Assembly: GCA_019751945.1 (NCBI GenBank)
Contig: JAIEMT010000004.1
Coordinates: 1-64,000 of the forward strand
Length of the DNA stretch: 64,000 nucleotides
Reading direction: 5' to 3'
From: a bacterium
GTDB taxonomy: Bacteria; Bdellovibrionota; UBA1018
Shown here: positions 17,494-25,655 of the stretch, one piece after another
How the letters are laid out: each line of letters starts with the position of its first letter
Position numbering within the stretch: the first letter of the stretch is position 1
The notes under the pieces: generated by a model
Told to the model about the DNA's origin: nothing
What the model saw: only the letters and a program-made list of their open reading frames with translations
The model's database searches: none
Translations under genes and position numbers: made by a program

Positions 17494-19269
17494 GTGTACC
17501 CCTTTGGACTCATCGGAAACTGTCAAACCTCGTCTATTATCACGCAGAAGGGATCTATTGATTGGCTCTGTTTTCCGCGTCCAGATAGCCCTCCCGTTTT
17601 TGGAAAACTTTTGGACGCAGAAGGGGGGCACTTCTCAATTGAGTCCATCGATTCTTCGACTGGAATTCAATCCTACATTCCCAATACAAATATTTTAGAA
17701 ACGACTTTGACCTGTGCGGATGGGAGCCAGTTCAGGATCACGGACTTCTGTCCTCGCTTTTATCAACATGGTCGAATCTACAGACCGATGTCGGTATTTA
17801 GAAAAGTAGAACCGTTGAAGGGAAGTCCAAAAATTCGCGTAGTCTGTAAACCCGTCGACGGCTGGACTAAAGAGCCAGCAAAATGTATCCGCGGTAACAG
17901 TCATCTTCGCTACGAAATTCAAAATGAATATATACGTCTGGTCACCAACATGTCGCTGACCTATCTCTGCGAAGAGACACCCTTCTCTTTAAAAGAGCCG
18001 CTCTACTTTGGTTTGACCTGGAGCTCCGGCGTGGAAGAGGACTTAGTTCAGCTCGCCAATCGCTTCTTAGAGCAAACAGCGGACTACTGGAAAACTTGGG
18101 TAAAGCATTGCTCGATTCCCAGCCTTTACCAGAAAGAAACCATTCGATCGGCGCTCGTTTTAAAACTTCATTGCTACGAAGACACCGGTGCAATCTTGGC
18201 CGCACTTACCACCAGCTTGCCCGAGGAAGAGGGGGGTAGCAGAAACTGGGACTACCGTTACTGCTGGCTTCGCGATTCGTATTTCTTTCTCACAGCCTTC
18301 AATAACCTGGGTCATTTCGAAGAAACCGAAGGTTTCATGAAGTTTCTGATCAACGTGGCTGAAAAACATGATCATTCCCGCGAAAGACTACGCCCCGTTT
18401 ATTGCATCGATCAATCGCTGCCACTTCCGGAGCTAGAGCATTCCAATTGGAGAGGCTTCCGCGGTTCATTACCAGTCCGCAGCGGAAACCAAGCTGCAGA
18501 ACACGTACAGAATGATGTTTACGGAGAAATGATTCTGACCTTAGCTCCCGTATTTTTTGACGAACGCTTTCAGCACTTGCGCACCCCAGATCACGAGAAA
18601 CTCTTAGAACACTTAGCCAGGCTCTGCTCTCGTAGCATTTGCCAACCCGACGCGGGTCTCTGGGAACTTCGAAATGGTTGGCAAGAACACACCTTTTCAA
18701 ACTTAATGTGCTGGGCGGGGCTCGAGCGAATACACAGAATTCAAAAGGGGGGTTACCTTCAGGAATTAAATCTCGATTTGAAGAAAGAAACCTCCCGCGC
18801 CGAAGCTGCTGTTCGAGCAGCGGTAAAAGAGGGCTCCGTACGAAATGGTCCCAAAGACGAAACCTATGACGCCGCACTCCTTCAACTTTCGACACTGAGA
18901 TTCCCAGACGAAAAACTCGTGGAACAAACGGTTCTAAGAATTGCTTCAGAACTTCGTTTCGGAGCTGACGCGGAAAATGCCAGCTTTTTGTACCGCTATT
19001 TGAGGAAGGATGATTTTGGAAATCCGAAATCAGCGTTTCTGATTTGCTCTTTCTGGTTGGTTCAGGCATTGGCAAAGATTGGGAAGGCAAGTGAAGCCAA
19101 AGACGTCATGCAACGCGTGATGGCCTCGGCAAATCCTTTGGGGCTTTTTGCAGAACACTATCTGCCAGTAGAAAAAATCCAGGCCGGAAACTTCCCCCAG
19201 GCCTATTCTCACGTCGGGCAGATTAACGCTGCCTTTGCAATCAGCCCGCCCTGGACGGAAATACTCTAA
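17494..19269 (+). CDS. Glycoside hydrolase family 15 (trehalase or glucoamylase type)
   Basis: A protein of about 591 residues from GTG at 17494, with AGGAGA a few bases upstream. The longer frame from TTG at 17455 overlaps the -10 box and is unlikely. The N-terminus YPFGLIGNCQTSSII and GSIDWLCFPRPDSP is the usual GH15 opening. The catalytic barrel carries GGSRNWDYRYCWLRDS at about 245-260 and the catalytic Glu in GLWELR near 390, with HVGQINAA near the end. GH15 includes bacterial trehalases and glucan glucosidases. Its position back to back with otsAB favours a trehalose-related role, perhaps recycling, but the sequence alone does not decide the substrate. Confidence 0.9.
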   Translation: MYPFGLIGNCQTSSIITQKGSIDWLCFPRPDSPPVFGKLLDAEGGHFSIESIDSSTGIQSYIPNTNILETTLTCADGSQFRITDFCPRFYQHGRIYRPMSVFRKVEPLKGSPKIRVVCKPVDGWTKEPAKCIRGNSHLRYEIQNEYIRLVTNMSLTYLCEETPFSLKEPLYFGLTWSSGVEEDLVQLANRFLEQTADYWKTWVKHCSIPSLYQKETIRSALVLKLHCYEDTGAILAALTTSLPEEEGGSRNWDYRYCWLRDSYFFLTAFNNLGHFEETEGFMKFLINVAEKHDHSRERLRPVYCIDQSLPLPELEHSNWRGFRGSLPVRSGNQAAEHVQNDVYGEMILTLAPVFFDERFQHLRTPDHEKLLEHLARLCSRSICQPDAGLWELRNGWQEHTFSNLMCWAGLERIHRIQKGGYLQELNLDLKKETSRAEAAVRAAVKEGSVRNGPKDETYDAALLQLSTLRFPDEKLVEQTVLRIASELRFGADAENASFLYRYLRKDDFGNPKSAFLICSFWLVQALAKIGKASEAKDVMQRVMASANPLGLFAEHYLPVEKIQAGNFPQAYSHVGQINAAFAISPPWTEIL

Positions 19270-19327
19270 ATTGCTGAATAATTTTATTTAATATTAGTTT
19301 AATTTATCTTGTGCTAAAAAGCGCCTC

Positions 19328-19822
19328 ATGTTTAGTGTAAAAAAAGCGGCCGCAGCCCTTCTTTTTAGTTTAGTTCTCACTGCCTGTCCTACCGAGGACC
19401 AGGAGATAGCAAGCTGTCTGCAAACCTTCCAAAAGTTCGCTCAAACGGAAGGCGCCTGGGTGGTTGAAAACCCTCAGGAAGGATGTTCAGGGAAAATCGA
19501 ACTCCAAGGTCCTGGCGAACTTCAATTTGCCGCGCTCCGGGCTTCAGTAAATAACGAGGGCCAGGCACTCATCTTACAAAAAGCATCGCCCGACCGAGAC
19601 CGTTACGAGATGATCCAATGCTATGAAAAAGATGGCACCTTCAAAGCCGCATGGGCATTTCATCAGGGTTGGGGATTTCGAAATCTGACTATCCACCTGA
19701 CGGCACAGAAAGATTCGAACGGGAAGCCAGAAGCCATTCGCATGCGCCTCACCCAACATATTGAAGAGTTTTCGGCAGATGGGGACATCGGGCCAACGAA
19801 GGTTTGCGTCGCCAGCAAATAG
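19328..19822 (+). CDS. Lipoprotein of unknown function
   Basis: A protein of 164 residues with a lipoprotein signal: a positive start, the hydrophobic AAAALLFSLVL and the lipobox LTAC. The mature part has four further cysteines, which may form disulphides, and looks beta-rich. I do not recognise a family. It sits 58 bases downstream of the GH15 gene and just upstream of a pilin-like gene, with its own AT-rich upstream region. Confidence 0.75.
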   Translation: MFSVKKAAAALLFSLVLTACPTEDQEIASCLQTFQKFAQTEGAWVVENPQEGCSGKIELQGPGELQFAALRASVNNEGQALILQKASPDRDRYEMIQCYEKDGTFKAAWAFHQGWGFRNLTIHLTAQKDSNGKPEAIRMRLTQHIEEFSADGDIGPTKVCVASK

Positions 19823-19831
19823 TTCTATAAT
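19804..19831 (+). promoter_or_regulatory. Promoter of the pilin-like gene
   Basis: TTGCGT (19804-19809), a 16-base spacer and TATAAT (19826-19831, a perfect -10). Transcription would start near 19838. The leader holds GAGG a few bases before the ATG at 19868. The promoter overlaps the 3' end of the preceding lipoprotein gene. Confidence 0.6.
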
Positions 19832-19867
19832 GATACTTCCGATCTATTAGAACGTTTGAGGCAGATC

Positions 19868-20478
19868 ATGCACCTCTTCAAGGAAAACTCGGGCCTTACT
19901 TTATTGGAGTTGCTCATTGTGGTGGGTACCGTTGGTATCCTGAGCGCAGTGGCCATTCCTCAGTACCAAAAATATCAAGCCTATGCTCGCCAGACGGAGG
20001 CAAAGATTAACAGGCTGCTTACACCGCCCTTCAATCTTATGTCGGGGCCAATGGGACCTACACCACTTGTCTGGGACAAATTGGTTTTCAACCCTCTGGC
20101 ACTCGACCCTACTACTCCATCGGATTTGACGACTGGGTCGGAAGCACCAATACCTGCGGGGTAGGTGTTCCTCTGACCACCTGTAACACCTACAATTACG
20201 ACGCCATTCCCAACATCACTTGCCCAGTCGGTGCAGGCAGCACCGTCTTCATCGCAACGAATTCTGTCAGAAAAGGGGTGATCCCGCCCGCTCTGCGATT
20301 CGTGAATTTGACGAATATGAACTCGAGTCAGTTCGTCTTGGCAGCGAGTGGAAGTGTTTACGATCCGTGTCCAGGAACCGACATTCCACAAAACTGTGCG
20401 GGCGGAGGTTTGGGGTTAGATTTTTGGACGATCAACGAAAATCGAACTGTCGTGCAGGCGTTTCAGGGGATTTACTAG
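19868..20478 (+). pseudogene. Type IV pilin/pseudopilin-like gene interrupted by a one-base frameshift
   Basis: The ATG at 19868 (GAGG upstream) starts a class III signal: KENSG, then LTLLELLIVVGTVGILSAVA with the conserved Glu at +5, then QYQKYQAYARQTEAKIN. The frame then runs off into unrelated residues and stops at 20164. In another frame, from about 20011, the protein continues plausibly as AAYTALQSYVGANGTYTTC, YYSIGFDDW and on to a stop at 20478, with six cysteines. One base missing around 20011-20012 explains this; restoring it would give about 203 residues. It could be a genuine recent mutation, a sequencing error or, less likely, programmed slippage; there is no slippery homopolymer at the site. 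Confidence 0.85.
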
Positions 20479-20484
20479 CGGAGC

Positions 20485-22110
20485 TTATTCCATCCACCAA
20501 TAGTCGATTCCCACAACGTATCGATAACTGGGCTTCTGGTAACGAATCCGCGGCGATATTGCTAGGTAAGTTGCTGGGTCACTGAATAGAAAAAGAAAGA
20601 CCTGATCTTCAGCAATGAGTCGATAGGCTTTTCGAAGAAGTTGAATCCGTTTCTTTCGGTCAAACTCGGCCTCAGCCGTTTCAAGAATCCGATCCAACTT
20701 AGGATTACTGTAAGCGACGTCATTTGAATCCGTCTTATCAATCATTTCAGAATGCCAATCCAGCCTTGGATTGAAATCAATCAGGCCGGGGTTGCCTCTC
20801 CCCACCAAATAAGCCTCAAACTTCAGCTCTTGAAGTTTAGTGAGAAGAGTTGCCCACTCCATGCGCTGAAGACCGAGTTGAATTCCGGCCTTCTTAAGTT
20901 CGTATTGATACAAAGAAAGAATTTGATCGTGATCGCTCGTAGCAAAAGACAGGTTGATTCGAAAATCGACTCGCTTGCCATCAATTACCTTATCTAAAAC
21001 GCCATCTCCATTCGTATCGGACCAACCGTCACTCTTTAAAAGTCGCTGTGCTTCTACGGGATCAAAGCCCACTTCTGGGAGGGACGGATCAGCATACTCA
21101 CTCAAACGATGCCAAGGGCCAGTTGTGAACAAGGATGGCGAACCCATGGTCTTCTCATTCATCAATTTTCTATTGAGAAGCAACTGGAGAGCTCTTCGTA
21201 CTTTCTTGCTCTTAAAAAGAGGAAGACGGAGGTTCCAATAAATATTCATCCCCGATGTATAGACGGAATAATTCTGAATCTTTACTATCTTGAGTTTCCC
21301 CTGGGGATCCTCCTTCAAATATTCGTTCGGAGTAAGAAAGGAAAGAGATCGATAGTCAAGTTCCCCTGCTTTAATCATCTGCAAAGAGGGAATCACCTCG
21401 TTCACAAAACGTACGGTGATCTGATCAAAGTTGAATTTGTATTTAAATCGCGGCAGATTCTTTCCCCACCAATTCGGATTTTTCTCGAGGATCAATCTCT
21501 GGCCAGGTGTGTATTCCTTGAACCGATAGGGGCCCGTTCCAACTACGGTGCGATTGAGCAGCGACGCCTTTTCCTTATCTGAATAAATCTTTTTTGGAAC
21601 AATCGGCAGACTCGCAACTAACTGGAGGTTTGAGAAAAGAGCTTTCTTAAATCGAACGATGACACTCTGACTATCAGGGATTTCAACTGCCTCGACGTTC
21701 GAAAGAATTTGACTCTCAAGACCCGTTCCCGTGTCCCGACGGTAGATATCCAAACTAAATTTTACGTCGTCCGCAGTAAGGTCTGAGCCATCGTGAAATT
21801 TTACACCTTGGCGCAGTTCAAACCGGACACTCTTTTTATCCGGGGCAATCGTGTAACTTTTGGCAAGGAGGGGCAGCCATTCGTAAGTATCTACGTGATG
21901 TTCGAGGAGCGACTCGGACATCCAAGGTCTTACGCGTACGGCGTATCCGTCGTGAGCGGTGATCGGGTTCAGAGTTTGAGGGCTTACCAGGATGTTGTAC
22001 CGAAAGTTGCCTCCCTTCTTTGCTTGGGGTGATCCGAGGATTGGGGGGGCTGCTTGGGTTAGAGTGGCGAAAAAAAACACAGCTAGCGCGCTTGGTACTT
22101 TGATTCCCAT
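20485..22110 (-). CDS. Extracellular solute-binding protein, family 5 (peptide/oligopeptide ABC type)
   Basis: A protein of 541 residues with a signal peptide (ALAVFFFATLTQAAPP). The family 5 pattern is clear: LNPITAHDGYA, LAKSYTIAPDKKSVRFELRQ, GVKFHDGSDLTADDVKFSLD near the N-terminus and RKLMNEKTM, GFDPVEAQRLL later. Such proteins capture peptides or related solutes in the periplasm for an ABC permease; no permease genes are present in the window. There is no Shine-Dalgarno sequence before the ATG, and TAAATT lies six bases upstream. It is convergent with the pilin-like gene. Confidence 0.9.
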   Translation of the reverse strand: MGIKVPSALAVFFFATLTQAAPPILGSPQAKKGGNFRYNILVSPQTLNPITAHDGYAVRVRPWMSESLLEHHVDTYEWLPLLAKSYTIAPDKKSVRFELRQGVKFHDGSDLTADDVKFSLDIYRRDTGTGLESQILSNVEAVEIPDSQSVIVRFKKALFSNLQLVASLPIVPKKIYSDKEKASLLNRTVVGTGPYRFKEYTPGQRLILEKNPNWWGKNLPRFKYKFNFDQITVRFVNEVIPSLQMIKAGELDYRSLSFLTPNEYLKEDPQGKLKIVKIQNYSVYTSGMNIYWNLRLPLFKSKKVRRALQLLLNRKLMNEKTMGSPSLFTTGPWHRLSEYADPSLPEVGFDPVEAQRLLKSDGWSDTNGDGVLDKVIDGKRVDFRINLSFATSDHDQILSLYQYELKKAGIQLGLQRMEWATLLTKLQELKFEAYLVGRGNPGLIDFNPRLDWHSEMIDKTDSNDVAYSNPKLDRILETAEAEFDRKKRIQLLRKAYRLIAEDQVFLFLFSDPATYLAISPRIRYQKPSYRYVVGIDYWWME

Positions 22111-22152
22111 TATTGAAATTTAGCTTAATTCGTTGGTTAGGTCGAAGGTGCA

Positions 22153-22333
22153 GTGGAAGGGCTCGGCGCTGAAGCGCCTCGGCGAGACTCGCCGCCTACA
22201 GTCGCGCCCTTCCGGGGCGCTCCTTGCGTCGCCTCACCTCGTTCGCTCAGTCACGCTTCCTGCGTGACTGTCCGCGACGAACCCAAAGGGTTCGTCGCGG
22301 TCGCTCTCTCGCTTCGAGTCCTACCTGTCCAGC
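22153..22333. repeat. GC-rich cluster of consecutive hairpins beside tRNA-Asn
   Basis: This is the only stretch above 300 bases without a protein gene (22111-22524). It holds five adjacent inverted repeats: GGCGC/GCGCC (22165-22178), GGCGA/TCGCC (22181-22193), GCGCCC/GGGCGC (22204-22220), a 9-base stem CAGTCACGC/GCGTGACTG (22248-22270) and a 13-base perfect stem with loop AAA (22272-22300). It ends in an inverted copy of the 3' end of the neighbouring tRNA. The composition is clearly more GC-rich than its surroundings. It is probably a mobile or repeated palindromic element rather than a gene. Confidence 0.75.
22313..22333 (+). repeat. Inverted 21-base copy of the tRNA-Asn 3' end
   Basis: This segment is the exact reverse complement of 22401-22421, that is, of the T-loop, T-stem and acceptor 3' strand of tRNA-Asn. 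The two copies are separated by 67 bases and point in opposite directions. A tRNA 3' end is a common integrase attachment site, so this may be a relic of integration. Confidence 0.85.
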
Positions 22334-22367
22334 TTGCTTCGAACAAAATCTAATTGTGTCGAAGCAA
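22334..22367. repeat. Hairpin between the two tRNA 3'-end copies
   Basis: A perfect 9-base stem, TTGCTTCGA (22334-22342) and TCGAAGCAA (22359-22367), with an AT-rich 16-base loop. No U-run follows on either strand, so a terminator function is not supported. Confidence 0.6.
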
Positions 22368-22398
22368 AGGGCTTTGAATAATTTTATCTTTCTTTAAA

Positions 22399-22474
22399 TG
22401 GCTGGACAGGTAGGACTCGAACCTACGACCGATCGGTTAACAGCCGATTGCTCTACCAACTGAGCTACTGTCCA
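22399..22474 (-). tRNA. tRNA-Asn (GTT)
   Basis: On the minus strand the gene folds as a standard cloverleaf. The acceptor pair is TGGACAG/CTGTCCA. The D-arm is GCTC..GAGC. The anticodon stem is ATCGG/CCGAT with loop CTGTTAA (anticodon GTT). The T-arm is GTAGG/CCTAC with loop TTCGAGT. The CCA end is encoded (22401-22399). The downstream side carries the inverted copy of its own 3' end. Confidence 0.96.
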
Positions 22475-22524
22475 ACAAAGAATAGCAGTTGATCGAATCA
22501 TTTATTCCAAACTCGATCTGTTGT

Positions 22525-22734
22525 CTAGTTCCGTCTAGCGTCGAAAGACGAAACCCGAGCCGTACTCACGGTGCCTCGCTCGGGGATCCAACCATTCGAT
22601 AGAGCCAGCCAACCTGCAAAAAGTAGGATCGCAAAAAGGATCGCAGTAATCCAAATATAAATGACGTACGGGTGCTTCCAGAGCGGCCCTGAGAACTCTT
22701 TTTCGTGTCCAGAGGACTGTTGATCCTGCTGCAT
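22525..22734 (-). CDS. Small single-pass membrane protein
   Basis: A 69-residue protein: a polar Gln/Ser-rich start, then one clear membrane helix (YVIYIWITAILFAILLFAGW), then a short tail with GTVSTARVSSFDARRN. Function unknown. It is transcribed towards tRNA-Asn and diverges from the aromatic amino acid hydroxylase gene. The strong helix and isolated placement support a real gene. Confidence 0.6.
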   Translation of the reverse strand: MQQDQQSSGHEKEFSGPLWKHPYVIYIWITAILFAILLFAGWLALSNGWIPERGTVSTARVSSFDARRN

Positions 22735-22759
22735 CTAGCCGTATCCTAATCCAAGATGA

Positions 22760-22788
22760 TTGAGAATCCTAGTTGGTTACGCTATTTT
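22760..22788 (+). promoter_or_regulatory. Promoter of the aromatic amino acid hydroxylase gene, near-leaderless
   Basis: TTGAGA (22760-22765), a 17-base spacer and TATTTT (22783-22788). The ATG at 22797 lies eight bases after the -10 box, so the message would begin within about two bases of the start codon. No ribosome-binding sequence is seen. Confidence 0.5.
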
Positions 22789-22796
22789 GATCGCCA

Positions 22797-24557
22797 ATGG
22801 TTCGCGTCCAACGCCCGCTCACTGAGAAAATCCCGGATCATCTGCTTCCTTATATAGCGAAGCAAGACGCAAGCCTTTATACGGCCATCGACCATGCCTC
22901 TTGGCGCTACATCCTTCGGGTGTCAAAAGCCTATTTTAAAGATCACGCTCATCAAAAGTATTTGGACGGATTAAAAGAAACGGGAATTTCGACCGAAAGA
23001 ATTCCCCTGATTGAAGAGATGGATCAATGCCTGCGCCGCTTTGGATGGCGGGCCGTGGCCGTCAGTGGATTTATTCCGCCCGCCGTTTTCTTAGAGTTTC
23101 AGTCTTTGGGGATCATGCCGATTGCCTGTGAAATGCGAACGCTCGAACATTTGGCCTACACTCCGGCGCCCGATATTGTTCATGAAGCTGCAGGACACGC
23201 CCCCATCGTGGCCGATCCCGAATACGCCGAATATCTTCGCAGCTACGGTGAGGTTTCCAGAAAAGCGATCTTCTCGAAAGAGGACATGACCCTTTACGAA
23301 GCGATTCGAGATCTCTCGGACATCAAAGAAGACCCCCGATCAACCGAAGCGGAAATTCAGGCCTGTCAAAAGCGGCTGGACCAAGCAGTGGCCTCCATCA
23401 CTTACGTCAGCGAAGCGGCCTGCCTCGCCCGAATGGGCTGGTGGACTATCGAGTACGGATTGGTTGGAAAAAAAGACAGCAAGATCTACGGAGCAGGCCT
23501 GCTTTCGTCAGTCGGCGAGAGCTACCATTGCCTGAGTGATGAAGTGAAAAAAATCCCGCTCAGCTTGGCATGCATCAATACTTCTTACGACATCACTCGT
23601 CCGCAACCACAACTTTTTGTGGCTGAAGATTTTCAATCGCTTGCAAATGTACTGAAGGAGTTTACTCCTTCCATGGCCTACAAGCAGGGCGGGGTCGTGG
23701 GACTTGCCAAAGCCCTGGCCGCAGAATACGTCGCCACAGTCGAACTCGATTCGGGCGTACAGATCAGCGGCGTTCTCACTCACTACAAATCGGGTGGAAA
23801 AAAAGACAAAGCCACATTTTTGAAATTCACGGGCCCAGTTCAACTCGCACTTCACGACGAAGAGTTGCCCAATCAAGGCCCGAGCTACCATCAGCACGGT
23901 TTCAGCGCCCCGATTGGAAAAGTAAGTGGCCTCAACAAATCTCCAGCAGATCTAACTCCGAAAGACCTGGAGTCTCTCGGATTTCAATCCGGTCAAAAAG
24001 GAAAGATGACGTTTGAATCTGGAATTGAGCTGGAAGGAAAACTGAAGGACGTTGTTCGTCGAAAAGATCAGAACCTCGTTCTGGTTTTTGATCCCTGTAC
24101 GATTCGAAACGGAAACGAAACGCTTTACCAGCCGGACTGGGGTCCGTTTGACCTCGCTTGTGGCGTGGAAGTCGTTTCAGTTTTTGGCGGAGCTGCTGAC
24201 CGCGCCGCTTATTTGAAAGCGACTGGTGGGTACGGTCAAAAACCCCGAGCTCCCAAAACGAACCTCACACAGACGAATCGTGAACTCACAGATCTTTACG
24301 CTCGTGTAAGAACTATTCGCGAAGCAAAAAAAGATGCGAAGACTACGCTTGACCAACTCGATCCCATCGTAAAAGAACTAGATCAGAAATTTCCACAGGA
24401 TTGGCTGCTGCGATTAGAAATTGTCGAAATCAATCATACTCTCAAAATGAATGCGCCCTGGGATAAATCCCTTCGGGCTTCTCTCTCTGAAATCTCAAAA
24501 ACTGCGAAAGATAAATCTGAAATGATTGCTCGCGGATTGGAGCTCTGCCGTGGCTAA
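22797..24557 (+). CDS. phhA: Aromatic amino acid hydroxylase (phenylalanine 4-monooxygenase family), long form
   Basis: A protein of 586 residues. The first 300 hold the biopterin-dependent hydroxylase fold: SGFIPPAVFLEFQ, then PDIVHEAAGHAPIV with iron ligands His129 and His134, and WWTIEYGL with the third ligand Glu219. These are the 2-His-1-carboxylate residues of the family, so the enzyme should be active, with phenylalanine the likeliest substrate. The remaining 280 residues, including GGVVGLAKALAAEYVAT, a beta-rich stretch and a helical C-terminus, have no counterpart in the short (about 270-residue) bacterial enzymes. The long form is known in other bacteria, but its extra part is uncharacterised. 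Confidence 0.9.
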   Translation: MVRVQRPLTEKIPDHLLPYIAKQDASLYTAIDHASWRYILRVSKAYFKDHAHQKYLDGLKETGISTERIPLIEEMDQCLRRFGWRAVAVSGFIPPAVFLEFQSLGIMPIACEMRTLEHLAYTPAPDIVHEAAGHAPIVADPEYAEYLRSYGEVSRKAIFSKEDMTLYEAIRDLSDIKEDPRSTEAEIQACQKRLDQAVASITYVSEAACLARMGWWTIEYGLVGKKDSKIYGAGLLSSVGESYHCLSDEVKKIPLSLACINTSYDITRPQPQLFVAEDFQSLANVLKEFTPSMAYKQGGVVGLAKALAAEYVATVELDSGVQISGVLTHYKSGGKKDKATFLKFTGPVQLALHDEELPNQGPSYHQHGFSAPIGKVSGLNKSPADLTPKDLESLGFQSGQKGKMTFESGIELEGKLKDVVRRKDQNLVLVFDPCTIRNGNETLYQPDWGPFDLACGVEVVSVFGGAADRAAYLKATGGYGQKPRAPKTNLTQTNRELTDLYARVRTIREAKKDAKTTLDQLDPIVKELDQKFPQDWLLRLEIVEINHTLKMNAPWDKSLRASLSEISKTAKDKSEMIARGLELCRG

Positions 24558-24942
24558 AAGCATGAGTGGGTATGCGTTCGTTTTTGCAGGTGCAGTCTTA
24601 GGCTTCTTAAGTGTCGGCATGGGCGCCTTCGGCGCCCATGCTCTTTCAGAAAAACTTAAGCTTGCAGCTTTTGTGACCTATCAGACTGCAGTTCAGTACC
24701 AATTCTTTCATGCTCTAGCGTTGCTGGCTGTGGGGATACTTTCATTGAACCAAAACGACCCCCTCTTAAAATGGGCGGGTACCGCCATCTTAGCCGGCAT
24801 TCTCATTTTCTCAGGCACCCTCTACCTCATCGCATTCACAGGAACCCGTTGGTACGGCGCCATTACCCCCGTCGGGGGAGTGTCTCTCTTAATAGGCTGG
24901 GCGCTGCTGTCCGCGTTTGCATGGAAGCGTTGGATGGGCTAG
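24550..24942 (+). CDS. DUF423 (YgdD-type) small membrane protein
   Basis: A protein of 130 residues with four membrane helices. It starts with SGYAFVFAGAVLGFLSVGMGAFGAHAL, which is diagnostic for the family, and contains YQTAVQYQFFHALALL. The chosen start is GTG at 24550, seven bases after GGAG and overlapping the hydroxylase stop; ATG at 24562 is the alternative. The role of the family is unknown. An 11-base perfect hairpin (24617-24641) lies within its early codons. Confidence 0.88.
   Translation: MAKSMSGYAFVFAGAVLGFLSVGMGAFGAHALSEKLKLAAFVTYQTAVQYQFFHALALLAVGILSLNQNDPLLKWAGTAILAGILIFSGTLYLIAFTGTRWYGAITPVGGVSLLIGWALLSAFAWKRWMG
24617..24641. repeat. Strong hairpin inside the DUF423 coding region
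   Basis: An 11-base perfect inverted repeat (GCATGGGCGCC, loop TTC, GGCGCCCATGC) covering the codons for GMGAFGAHA near the start of the gene. The conserved Gly-Ala residues may force it, but the match is exact in both arms, including at third codon positions. Confidence 0.75.
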
Positions 24943-24952
24943 TAGTAGCCCG

Positions 24953-25639
24953 ATGTCAGTTGAAGCACCTCTAGATCCCACCACTCCCTTAGCAGTCGTT
25001 GCACAAATCACCCGGGTAGTTTCACGCGTGGTCGATCGTGTGATGGGAGATCGATCAGACTACCCCCTCATGGTTGCAGCTGCCTGCGTGGAAGCGCTCA
25101 AGCTTTTCGAAATTGAATCGCGCGTGATGTACGGGCAACTCGCTTGGGTGGAAATCTTGGACGATCAAACGGCCATCTGGGCAGGGTGCTGGGGAGAAAA
25201 CATTGGTTTCTGGGTCGCCACCCAATTCGGCGAAGTGGTGGATCTCAACTCTAGCGTCGTTCATCGTAAGCGCATTCACGACATGCCCGACGTTCGATCG
25301 ATCTATTCCCCGCCCATTCTCTGGTCAGCCGAGATTCCGAGTTTCTATCGCTACCAAGCAGAAGGCGTGGCGGAATTGGAATTGCTCGACCCCGAAGACA
25401 TTCGAAAGTACCAACTCGTGGTCGACGAAATCCGCGCCCACTGCGGTCCGGCCATTTTAGATGCAGACCAAGCAGCCGGTGCTGAAATGGAATTTCCGAA
25501 TGAACCCATTCTCTGCCCTGGACGAAAAGTTTTAGATGATTCGAAACAAACCTTCCGTCACTTTGATCGGGCTTTGGCTGTGAATGGAGTTCCGGAAGCG
25601 CCCGTCTTTTCAGTGAGAGATCCAGACAGCTTGCACTAG
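24953..25639 (+). CDS. Conserved-looking protein of unknown function
   Basis: A protein of 228 residues from the ATG at 24953, eleven bases after DUF423. It has no signal sequence or membrane helix. The pattern AACVEALKLF then SRVMYGQLAWVEI, followed by GFWVATQFGEVVDLNSS, loosely resembles the Cys-(His)-Asp core of transglutaminase-like or papain-like folds (Cys, aromatic-Trp-Val, then Asp). The expected His before the FWV segment is not present, so a catalytic role is doubtful. I do not recognise a family; the resemblance is inference. Confidence 0.7.
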   Translation: MSVEAPLDPTTPLAVVAQITRVVSRVVDRVMGDRSDYPLMVAAACVEALKLFEIESRVMYGQLAWVEILDDQTAIWAGCWGENIGFWVATQFGEVVDLNSSVVHRKRIHDMPDVRSIYSPPILWSAEIPSFYRYQAEGVAELELLDPEDIRKYQLVVDEIRAHCGPAILDADQAAGAEMEFPNEPILCPGRKVLDDSKQTFRHFDRALAVNGVPEAPVFSVRDPDSLH

Positions 25640-25655
25640 AACTCCGGGGGCGAGT

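Noticed and set aside
18350-19090. 246-codon minus-strand frame opposite the GH15 gene
   Set aside because: It lies wholly within a well-supported gene and has no recognisable protein features.
22153-22353. Open reading frame of 66 codons through the hairpin cluster
   Set aside because: Its composition follows the GC-rich palindromes and it has no ribosome site or protein-like pattern.
22334-22367. Hairpin as a terminator for tRNA-Asn
   Set aside because: No run of T follows on the minus strand; the sequence continues into the mirrored tRNA copy.
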